Source of the DNA: Nitrospirota bacterium
GTDB taxonomy: Bacteria > Nitrospirota > Nitrospiria > SBBL01 > Manganitrophaceae
Direction of reading: 5' to 3'
Length of the DNA: 5,136 bases
Assembly (NCBI GenBank): GCA_023248505.1
Contig: JAHFEM010000198.1
Location: forward strand, 1-5,136
Shown one piece after another: positions 1 to 5,136 of the stretch. Under the pieces are notes generated by a model that searched no databases, was not told where the DNA came from, and worked only from the letters and a program-made list of their open reading frames with translations. The position numbers and the translations under genes are program-made. The first letter of the stretch is position 1. Every line of letters starts with the position of its first letter.

Positions 1-377
1 ATTACCGTGTGCTGAGCAGTGACGCGGCAGGAAACCGGGTGACCTCGGCCGATCATACTTTCACCACCGCCGCCCCGCCCGACACGGCCGCTCCCTCGGT
101 CCCGACTGAAATGACGGCGACCGCCGCCTCCTCCAGCCAAGTCAACCTGACCTGGACGGCCTCGACCGACAACGTGGGGGTGACCGGCTATCGGGTCTAC
201 CGAAACGGAACGCAAGTAGGGACCGCCCCCTCGCCGAGTTACTCGGATAAAAACTTAACGGCCTCCACGACCTACAGCTATACGGTTTCCGCCTATGACG
301 CAGCGGGAAACGTCTCGGCACAGAGCGCCGAAAGCCCGGCCTCCACTCCGCGCCGATCGTGGCTGAGCGGCCGCTGA
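1..377 (+). CDS. C-terminal end of a secreted FN3-repeat protein (5' truncated)
   Basis: The reading frame is open from the left edge (first full codon at base 3) to a TGA at 375-377, so this is the last 124 residues of a longer protein. Residues 1-22 look like the end of one beta-sandwich domain, with the DAAGN turn and a closing TFTT strand. After a Pro/Ala/Thr-rich linker, residues about 31-114 form a complete fibronectin type III domain: the core Trp51, the DNVGVTGYRVYRNG segment at 57-70, Leu85, and the tyrosine-corner region ending in YDAAGN at 98-103. Such domains are common in large secreted or surface proteins, where they act as spacers or binding modules. The enzyme or adhesin part, if any, lies upstream and cannot be seen. 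The protein ends abruptly with a short arginine-containing tail (PRRSWLSGR) and no visible sorting signal. It points toward a convergently placed tRNA gene. Confidence 0.88.
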   Translation, partial: YRVLSSDAAGNRVTSADHTFTTAAPPDTAAPSVPTEMTATAASSSQVNLTWTASTDNVGVTGYRVYRNGTQVGTAPSPSYSDKNLTASTTYSYTVSAYDAAGNVSAQSAESPASTPRRSWLSGR

Positions 378-385
378 CCGATCGG
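353..385. repeat. Inverted repeat / stem-loop around the FN3 gene stop codon
   Basis: CCGATCG at 353-359 is matched by its reverse complement CGATCGG at 379-385. Midway between them is the perfect 10-bp palindrome AGCGGCCGCT at 366-375, and the stop codon begins at 375. RNA could fold into a long, internally bulged hairpin. No T-run follows, so it is not a canonical Rho-independent terminator, though it may protect or end the FN3 transcript. Chance palindromes are easy in GC-rich DNA, so the function is uncertain. Confidence 0.4.
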
Positions 386-492
386 GAGGATGATTGGAAT
401 CCACTTGAGATTGAAACCGTGACGAGAACCGTTATTGAGTGAGACGATGAGGCGTATCAGGAAAGAGAAGACTTTCTAACTCAGAAGTGAGA

Positions 493-579
493 TGGTGGGC
501 GCGGCCAGAATCGAACTGGCATGAGGTTGCCCTCGGCAGTTTTTGAGACTGCTGCGTCTACCGTTTCCGCCACGCGCCC
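493..579 (-). tRNA. tRNA-Leu (anticodon CAA)
   Basis: Read on the minus strand, the 87 bases fold as a class II tRNA. The acceptor stem GGGCGCG (579-573) pairs perfectly with CGCGCCC (503-497). The D stem is GCG/CGC. The anticodon stem GCAGT/ACTGC encloses the loop CTCAAAA, giving anticodon CAA (545-543), which reads the leucine codon UUG. The long variable arm GAGG-GCAA-CCTC is typical of tRNA-Leu. The T stem GCCAG/CTGGC encloses the loop TTCGATT. The discriminator base is A, as expected for leucine, and the 3' CCA is encoded (495-493). Every stem is intact, so this should be a functional gene. It is the only RNA gene seen and is convergent with the FN3 gene. No phage or integrase remnant is visible beside it. 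Confidence 0.97.
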
Positions 580-592
580 CGAAAGCCCACCT

Positions 593-621
593 TATTTAGC
601 ATATCTCCCCCCATTAATCAA
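593..621 (-). promoter_or_regulatory. Candidate sigma-70-type promoter for tRNA-Leu
   Basis: On the minus strand, TTGATT (621-616) is followed after exactly 17 bases by TAAATA (598-593). That -10-like element is preceded by TG and one base, making an extended -10. Initiation about 7 bases downstream would leave a short leader of roughly 7 bases before the mature 5' end at 579, as is common for tRNA genes. The -10 hexamer matches the consensus only in part. Position and spacing are the main support. Confidence 0.42.
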
Positions 622-683
622 GAAAATCGATCCGACCGGCGCGACGTGCAATCCAGCTTACGGAGATCCGGACGGGAGGTCGA

Positions 684-689
684 TACAAT
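684..689 (+). promoter_or_regulatory. Possible -10 element for the PHP/ceramidase-like operon
   Basis: TACAAT, five of six matches to TATAAT, sits in a locally AT-rich patch within the 173-base gap between the divergent tRNA and PHP genes. It would give an untranslated leader of about 55-60 bases before the ATG at 753. No good -35 hexamer is visible 16-18 bases upstream, so the promoter may need an activator or another sigma factor, or the match may be chance. Confidence 0.27.
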
Positions 690-752
690 AATAATCACAC
701 GTAGAAATCGCCTCTTCATCCTGTAGGAACGCGCAGACGGGGTCTTTCTCCA

Positions 753-1928
753 ATGCGAATCGGTGAAAAAGAAAGACGAATCCTCCGGGGGCGTCGCGTC
801 CGCTTCGCCCTGCTTCTGCTCCTCCCCCTTGTCTTTTCCTGCGCTTCCACGGCGTCCTTACAGGCGTTGCGAAACGATCTCCAATCGCTTCCACCCCACA
901 CCGTCGCCGCGCCGCCCCTGGAAGACTTTCGCGATGTCCGCGGGGCGGTCCATGTCCACTCTTATCTCTCGCACGACAGTGAGGGGCGGCCCGAAGAGAT
1001 TCTCCGGGCCGCCGCCGAGGCGGGGCTTCAGTTCATCATCATGACCGATCACACCAACCCCCGGATTTTCGAGGAGGGGATGCACGGCTGGCAGGAGGGG
1101 GTTCTGGTCATCCGGGGGATGGAGATCATCCAGGAAGGGGCCTCGCTCCTCGCCATCGGGATGAACGAATACCTCGACCACCGGCGAATGCCGCTGCAAG
1201 AGGCGGTCGATCGGCTGAAAGCGGAAGGGGTGCTCGTCTTCGCCGCGCACCCGAGGACCTATCCGGGGTGGCGGAGACTGAAGGGCCTGGACGGAATCGA
1301 AATCTACGACATCTTCGATGATGCGACCGATCATAAGGGGCGATACTTCAACTATTTCTTCGACATTCTCTTCGTCTTCGACCGCTATCCGGACGAGGTG
1401 TTCCTTTCGATTTTAGACCGGCCGGAGAAAGAGCTGCTGCTCTGGGATGGGGCGACACAGTCCCGGAGGGTGGCCGGCATCGCCGGGAACGATGCCCATC
1501 AAAATGTCCGCCTCTTCGGCCGGCAGATCGATCCTTACGCGCGCTCCTTCCGCTTTGTGAATACCCATCTCCTGGTCGCCACGCTCGATCAGACCGCTCT
1601 TTTGGAGGCGCTGGCGGAAGGGCGCGGCTACGTCTCCTTCGACATCCTCGCCGATGCAACCGGCTTTCGCTTCGGCGCACGGGGTGAAAAATACGACGGA
1701 CGGATGGGGGAAGCGCTCCCCTTTCGGGAAGGGATCGAGCTCTACGCCCGCGCCCCTCAATCGGGGAGGTTCCGGTTGATCAAGGACGGCGTGGTGGTCG
1801 ATCGCGGAGAGGGAACGACGCTGTCGTTCTATCCAAAAGGAAAAGGGGTCTACCGGGTGGAATGGCTTCTTCTCCTCGGCGACCGCTGGCGGCCCTGGAT
1901 TTACTCGAATCCAATCTATTTAAGATAG
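753..1928 (+). CDS. Exported PHP-domain lipoprotein (predicted metal-dependent phosphoesterase)
   Basis: This 391-residue protein belongs to the PHP superfamily, whose members use a cluster of two or three metal ions to hydrolyse phosphoesters. The N-terminus is basic (residues 1-17), then hydrophobic (18-29), ending in a lipobox-like LVFSC with Cys30. The +2 residue is Ala, not Asp, so outer-membrane anchoring is likely if it is lipidated. The PHP core spans about 62-255. Recognisable metal-ligand candidates are His67 and His69 (HVH), Asp75, His100 (TDH), Glu124 (GMEI), His166 (HPR), and Asp247 and His249 (GNDAH). A C-terminal beta-rich segment (about 325-391) ends in the SNPIYLR motif often seen at the end of secreted PHP proteins. 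An in-frame TAG at 702-704 and no other start codon after it leave ATG 753 as the first possible start; its Shine-Dalgarno is poor. It is the first gene of a same-strand cluster, 9 bases before the next. The family call is firm; the substrate is unknown. Confidence 0.85.
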   Translation: MRIGEKERRILRGRRVRFALLLLLPLVFSCASTASLQALRNDLQSLPPHTVAAPPLEDFRDVRGAVHVHSYLSHDSEGRPEEILRAAAEAGLQFIIMTDHTNPRIFEEGMHGWQEGVLVIRGMEIIQEGASLLAIGMNEYLDHRRMPLQEAVDRLKAEGVLVFAAHPRTYPGWRRLKGLDGIEIYDIFDDATDHKGRYFNYFFDILFVFDRYPDEVFLSILDRPEKELLLWDGATQSRRVAGIAGNDAHQNVRLFGRQIDPYARSFRFVNTHLLVATLDQTALLEALAEGRGYVSFDILADATGFRFGARGEKYDGRMGEALPFREGIELYARAPQSGRFRLIKDGVVVDRGEGTTLSFYPKGKGVYRVEWLLLLGDRWRPWIYSNPIYLR

Positions 1929-1931
1929 AGG
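1926..1931 (+). promoter_or_regulatory. Ribosome binding site of the first ceramidase-like gene
   Basis: TAGAGG, 6 bases before the ATG at 1938, contains AGAGG and overlaps the TAG stop of the PHP gene. This supports ATG 1938 over the in-frame ATG at 1956, which has no comparable site. It also suggests translation is coupled to the upstream gene. Confidence 0.55.
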
Positions 1932-1937
1932 TCTCGG

Positions 1938-3644
1938 ATGATCGGCCTTCGACGAATGAACCGATGGGGTCTTCTCGCTTTGTTCCTGACCGTGTTCTCC
2001 TTTCTCGCGCCGGCCTGGCTTGCCTCATCCGTACGGGCCGACCCTCCCGCCGATTCTCGCCTCTTGGCCGGGGCGGCGGCGTTGCCCATCACCCCGACCG
2101 ACGAGAAGGGCCGCCTCTGGCAGGAACCGTTTGAAGACCGGAACGGTAACGGCCGATATGACGCCCCCGATCCGGCCTTCCCGAAACGGCGGGGAGAGCC
2201 CTTCACCGATCTGAACGGCAACGGAAAGTGGGACGGCCCCTTTCTCGCCGGGTTCCTCCACCACGGGCCGTACTACACCGCCACCGGCGTGCACGATCCC
2301 CTCTGGGCGCGGGCGCTGGTCCTGGCGCAGGGAGAAACGACGCTGGCGATCGTGGCGCTCGACGTCGTCGGCTTTTCTTATCCCGACGTCCTCCGCATCC
2401 GAGAGCGGGTGGCCGATCTCGGGCTTACGCAGGTGATCGTCGCCGGCACCCATACGCATGGCGGGATCGACACCCTCGGCCTCTGGGGGCCGAATTTCTC
2501 GATCGACGGGAAAGACCCCCGGACGATCGCGTGGATCATCGCGCAGAGCGAGCAAGCGATCCGCCGGGCCTGGGCCGCGCGCCGCCCCGCCCGGCTGACC
2601 TGGGGGAAAGGGCGTCCCCTCTCGCAATTCGGAGTGTTGATCAACGATCTGCGCGATCCGATCGTGATCGACGACGAGCTTCGGGTAATGCGGGCGGAGG
2701 ATCTCGACGGGAAGACCATCGCGACCCTGATCAACTGGTCCCCTCATCCCGAAACGGTCGGCGCGGGGAGCAGTCTCATCACCTCCGACTTTCCGCATTA
2801 CCTTCGAAAAGGGGTCGAGGAGGGGGGATTCTCCGTCGGGGGGCGGCGCGCGGAGGGGATCGGCGGCCTCGCCATTTACGTCAGCGGCAGCGTCGGAGGC
2901 CTCCTCACCCCCTTGAGGGTCCGTGTGATGGATGAGGAGCATGAGCCGGTCCCGGAGCGCTCCTGGTCAAAAGTCCAGCGCATCGGGGAGCTCGCCGCCT
3001 GGACCGCGCTGGAAGCGCTGCGGGAACAATCGCCCCAACCGATCGTTCGGATCGAGGTCCGCTCCCGGCCGCTCTTTGTCCCGTTCGACAACCCCTTCTT
3101 GCGGGGACTCTACGACAAGGGACTTTTTCAAAGAGAAACCTATCGCGACGGAAAAGCGGCCGGGAAGGAAGGGCCCGACCTGCTGACCGAAGTCGATCTG
3201 ATCAATTTCGAGACGGCGGAGGGGACTTTCGCGCAGATTATCACCCTCCCCGGCGAGCCCTTTCCGGAGATTTCCCTCGGCGGCCATCTGATGGAGAAGA
3301 AGCGTTGCTGGGCTTATACCGATCGGAAGAGAAGACTGGGGGGGAGCGGAAAAGAGCGGATCGCCCCCGCCCACCCCGACGTTGCGCCGGAGCCGGTCCT
3401 TCAAAAGTATATGTCGGGAGCGTTCCGGTTCGTGATCGGGCTTGGGAACGATGAGCTCGGCTACATCATCCCTGCCAACGATTTTGTCCCCCCTCGACTC
3501 AAGCCGTCCCTTCGATATGGAACCGACCGCTGCGGCGACGGCGACCACTACGAAGAGGTCGTCTCCATCGGCTCCCAGATGGCGCCGAAGGTGGTGGGGG
3601 CGCTGCTGGAGTTGTTGAATGGGGACGGGGAGCGGATGAAGTGA
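1938..3644 (+). CDS. Secreted neutral/alkaline ceramidase-like amidase with two calcium-loop motifs
   Basis: This 568-residue protein resembles the N-terminal catalytic domain of neutral/alkaline non-lysosomal ceramidases, zinc enzymes that hydrolyse the N-acyl amide of ceramide. A Sec signal peptide is visible: Arg5/Arg6/Arg9, a hydrophobic run at 11-29, and probable cleavage after VRA at 32-34. The family's first strand follows (LLAGAAALPITP, 42-53). Two loops, EPFEDRNGNGRYD (63-75) and EPFTDLNGNGKWD (87-99), match the DxNxNGxxD calcium loop. Family landmarks are GVHDPLWARAL (117-127), zinc-ligand-like His172 and His174 in THTH, His270 in INWSPH, Glu440 in LPGEPF, and Tyr509 in GLGNDELGY. 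The expected nucleophile segment reads GSVGGLLTP (317-325), so Thr324 sits where characterised enzymes have Ser, and the usual Asp is absent. It is shorter than the roughly 670-residue Pseudomonas enzyme and seems to lack its C-terminal domain. Fold assignment is strong; ceramide as substrate is inference. Confidence 0.82.
   Translation: MIGLRRMNRWGLLALFLTVFSFLAPAWLASSVRADPPADSRLLAGAAALPITPTDEKGRLWQEPFEDRNGNGRYDAPDPAFPKRRGEPFTDLNGNGKWDGPFLAGFLHHGPYYTATGVHDPLWARALVLAQGETTLAIVALDVVGFSYPDVLRIRERVADLGLTQVIVAGTHTHGGIDTLGLWGPNFSIDGKDPRTIAWIIAQSEQAIRRAWAARRPARLTWGKGRPLSQFGVLINDLRDPIVIDDELRVMRAEDLDGKTIATLINWSPHPETVGAGSSLITSDFPHYLRKGVEEGGFSVGGRRAEGIGGLAIYVSGSVGGLLTPLRVRVMDEEHEPVPERSWSKVQRIGELAAWTALEALREQSPQPIVRIEVRSRPLFVPFDNPFLRGLYDKGLFQRETYRDGKAAGKEGPDLLTEVDLINFETAEGTFAQIITLPGEPFPEISLGGHLMEKKRCWAYTDRKRRLGGSGKERIAPAHPDVAPEPVLQKYMSGAFRFVIGLGNDELGYIIPANDFVPPRLKPSLRYGTDRCGDGDHYEEVVSIGSQMAPKVVGALLELLNGDGERMK
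2124..2234 (+). repeat. Duplicated EPFxDxNGNGx(Y/W)D calcium-loop motif within the CDS
   Basis: Two copies of a 13-residue motif occur 24 residues apart, at residues 63-75 and 87-99 of the first ceramidase-like protein (bases 2124-2162 and 2196-2234). Each has Asp at loop positions 1 and 9, Asn at 3 and 5, and Gly at 6, the pattern of EF-hand-like or dockerin-type calcium loops. Neither has clear flanking EF-hand helices. They form an insertion between the first family strand and the GVHDP motif. The second ceramidase-like protein in this window has no equivalent. Confidence 0.7.
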
Positions 3645-3650
3645 TCTCAA

Positions 3651-3682
3651 TTCCCCTCCTTTGTATTTGTAAGGGAGGGGGG
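3651..3682 (+). repeat. Intergenic pyrimidine/purine stem-loop between the two ceramidase-like genes
   Basis: CCCCTCCTT (3653-3661) can pair with AAGGGAGGGG (3671-3680), with G3675 bulged and a 9-base loop at 3662-3670. Two wobble pairs could extend the stem to 3651/3682. It begins 7 bases after the upstream stop and ends 17 bases before the next ATG. There is no T-run after the stem, so it is not a standard terminator. It may stabilise the upstream mRNA or lower expression of the downstream gene, or be a copy of a dispersed intergenic repeat. Confidence 0.5.
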
Positions 3683-3699
3683 AAGTTCATAGGACGCCG

Positions 3700-5091
3700 A
3701 TGAAAAGACAACGCCATCGCCTCTCTATCATTCTCTTTCTCAGCACCCTTTTGTGGGGTTGTCTCTCGATTCAGGAAGTGCCGCTCGATCGCGCCGGCTT
3801 CTACCGCGCCACGCTCTCCGAGATGGACCGGATCGCCCCGCCTCGCCCCGCGGCCGCTTCCCGTCCGGTGCTCCTTGCCGGCGCGGCCAAGATCGCGCTT
3901 CCCCTCTCTCCCGGCCTCCCGCTGGCCGGATACGGCAAGCGCGTGGAGACGGCGAAGGGAACGCACGACCCCCTCTTCGTACGGGCCCTGGCCTTGAAGC
4001 AAGGGGACGAGCGGGTCCTCCTGATCTCGGCCGATCTGCTCGCCGTCACCGACGAGATAAGGGATGCGGTCCTGGAGAAAATTCGGGCGAAGATCTCCTT
4101 CCCGAGGCGCGGGCTGATGATCGCCGCCACCCATACCCACTCCGGTCCGGGGGCGCTGTCGAGCGGGTTTTTAGAGCAATTTGCCGCCGGCCCGTTCGAC
4201 CGCGCCTTCTTTGAAAAGACCACCGACGCGATGGCCGAAGCCGCCCTCCGCGCCGAGGGGGCGATTCAGCCGGCCCGGATCAGCCACGGCGCGGCCCTGG
4301 CCCCTGAATTGATCCGCAACCGGATGAACCCGTCGGGGCCGGTCGATCCCGAGGTCCGCTTTGTGGAGATCGTCGGAGAGGTGGGGCAGACGATCGCCAC
4401 GCTGGTCAATTTCTCCGCTCATGCGACGGTCCTCAAGCCGGACAATCTCGATTTCTCCGGCGACTACCCCGGATTTTTTGAAGCCGCCCTCGAAGCGCAG
4501 GGGGGGATCGCCCTTTTCACCGCCGGGTCGGTCGCCGACCAGACCGCCCATCCCCCGAAGGGGTCGGACCGTTTCCGGCAGGCGGAGGCGATGGGACGGG
4601 AGTTGGCCCGGAAGGTCCGCGAATCCCGGCGGACGCTTCCCGAAGAGGTCTCGCCCCTCTCCGCGCGCATCCTCTCCGTCCACCTTCCGCCGTCTCAAGT
4701 CAAGGTGCGATCGGACCGGCGCCTCGCCTCCTTTCTCTCGCGCCCCTTCTTCGACACGCAAACGATCCTCCAGACCCTCCGGATCGGCCCCCTCCTTCTG
4801 GTCGGAATCCCGGCCGATCTGAGCGTGCTCTTGGGGGAGAAGATCAAAGCCCATGCGCGCGCGCGGGGAATGGAAGCGATCATCATCGGCTTCGCCAACG
4901 ACTACATCGGCTATCTTCTTCCGCACGATCTCTACCGGACCGACGCCTATGAGGCGAGGATGTCGTTTCACGGCCCTCAGATGGGGGAGTATCTCTCGGA
5001 GATGGCGGAGCGCCTGATCGACCGGATGCTGGCCTCCGACCCCTTCCAACAGGCCCCTCCGGAAGCGGCCGGCCGCGGCGTGTCGCGATGA
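3700..5091 (+). CDS. Ceramidase-like lipoprotein, shorter tandem paralogue
   Basis: This 463-residue protein is a second, divergent member of the neutral/alkaline ceramidase-like family. It begins with a lipoprotein signal peptide: basic MKRQRHR, a hydrophobic stretch, then LLWGC with Cys21; +2 is Leu, so outer-membrane retention is likely. Landmarks in order are LLAGAAKIALP (58-68), GTHDPLFVRAL (87-97), THTHSGPG (144-151, His145 and His147), VNFSAH (236-241, His241), GSVADQTAH (276-284), GIPADL (369-374) and GFANDYIGYLLP (397-408). The nucleophile segment keeps the Asp (Asp280) but has Thr282 where Ser is expected. The glutamate of the PGE motif is Asp373, so one likely zinc ligand is conservatively changed. 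It lacks the calcium loops of its neighbour and any C-terminal accessory domain. An AGGA at 3691-3694, 5 bases before the ATG, supports the start. The end overlaps the next ATG. It is probably an exported amidase; substrate not determinable. Confidence 0.82.
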   Translation: MKRQRHRLSIILFLSTLLWGCLSIQEVPLDRAGFYRATLSEMDRIAPPRPAAASRPVLLAGAAKIALPLSPGLPLAGYGKRVETAKGTHDPLFVRALALKQGDERVLLISADLLAVTDEIRDAVLEKIRAKISFPRRGLMIAATHTHSGPGALSSGFLEQFAAGPFDRAFFEKTTDAMAEAALRAEGAIQPARISHGAALAPELIRNRMNPSGPVDPEVRFVEIVGEVGQTIATLVNFSAHATVLKPDNLDFSGDYPGFFEAALEAQGGIALFTAGSVADQTAHPPKGSDRFRQAEAMGRELARKVRESRRTLPEEVSPLSARILSVHLPPSQVKVRSDRRLASFLSRPFFDTQTILQTLRIGPLLLVGIPADLSVLLGEKIKAHARARGMEAIIIGFANDYIGYLLPHDLYRTDAYEARMSFHGPQMGEYLSEMAERLIDRMLASDPFQQAPPEAAGRGVSR

Positions 5092-5136
5092 ACCGGCGGC
5101 TCTTTCTCTACGCGCTGGCGTTGGAGAGCAGCCTCT
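5088..5136 (+). CDS. Start of a further gene in the operon (3' truncated)
   Basis: An ATG at 5088-5090 overlaps the TGA of the second ceramidase-like gene (5089-5091) in the classic ATGA arrangement, and the frame stays open to the window edge. Only 16 codons are visible: basic MNRR, then LFLYALALESSL. The basic start followed by hydrophobic residues could be the beginning of a signal peptide or first membrane segment, but this is too short to assign a family. There is no clear Shine-Dalgarno, so translation would rely on coupling to the upstream gene. The overlap and strand make membership in the same transcript likely. Confidence 0.55.
   Translation, partial: MNRRLFLYALALESSL

Noticed and set aside
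390..422. Ten-codon open frame (MIGIHLRLKP) after a GGGAGG sequence
   Set aside because: It is too short, the purine-rich sequence directly abuts the ATG, and nothing else supports translation.
493..579. tRNA gene as an integration site for a mobile element
   Set aside because: The tRNA 3' end is intact, no second copy of its terminal sequence is seen in the window, and there is no integrase or phage gene nearby.
627..684. Imperfect inverted similarity between the GATCCGACCGG and CCGGACGGGAGGTCGAT regions as an operator
   Set aside because: The two arms match only in pieces with mismatches and an offset, no more than expected by chance in GC-rich DNA.
2228..2935. Open frame of 235 codons on the plus strand in another frame
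   Set aside because: It is an arginine- and proline-rich shadow of the ceramidase-like coding sequence without recognisable domains.
2025..2942. Long open frame of 305 codons on the minus strand
   Set aside because: It lies wholly opposite the first ceramidase-like gene, its translation is low-complexity and rich in Arg, Gly, Pro and Asp, and it shows no recognisable motif. Such frames are expected opposite GC-rich genes.
4171..5049. Open frame of 292 codons on the minus strand
   Set aside because: It is antisense to the second ceramidase-like gene, whose motifs clearly fix the real strand and frame; the antisense product has no domain features.

Overview
The window looks like chromosomal DNA from a GC-rich, diderm (Gram-negative-type) bacterium. 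Two predicted proteins carry lipoprotein signal peptides with a cysteine lipobox, a third has a classical Sec signal peptide, and the tRNA gene encodes its own 3' CCA. Nothing in the sequence fixes the genus; a Nitrospirota- or deltaproteobacteria-like source would fit but is a guess. No transposase, integrase, CRISPR array or rRNA is visible.

Layout. Bases 1-377 hold the 3' end of a gene for a secreted, fibronectin type III (FN3)-containing protein. Bases 378-492 are a less GC-rich intergenic gap. A complete tRNA-Leu(CAA) gene lies on the minus strand at 493-579, with a plausible promoter at 593-621. The 580-752 gap appears to carry divergent signals: the tRNA promoter reading left and a possible -10 element reading right. 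From 753 to the right edge everything is on the plus strand and closely packed: an exported PHP-domain lipoprotein (753-1928), a secreted neutral/alkaline-ceramidase-like protein (1938-3644), a shorter ceramidase-like lipoprotein (3700-5091), and the first 16 codons of another gene (from 5088) whose ATG overlaps the preceding stop as ATGA.

How the genes may work together. The three complete genes of the right-hand cluster all encode predicted exported metalloenzymes. PHP proteins are metal-dependent phosphoesterases. The two others are divergent tandem paralogues of the zinc amidase family that hydrolyses the N-acyl bond of ceramide. A reasonable inference is an operon for envelope or periplasmic processing of a phosphorylated, N-acylated (possibly sphingolipid-like) substrate, with the PHP protein removing phosphate and the ceramidase-like proteins cleaving the amide. 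The substrate cannot be read from the sequence, and both ceramidase-like proteins differ from the characterised enzymes at active-site positions, so the true reaction may differ.

The most interesting part of the window is this PHP plus double-ceramidase cassette: its consistent export signals, its altered catalytic motifs, and a duplicated calcium-loop motif in the first ceramidase-like protein.
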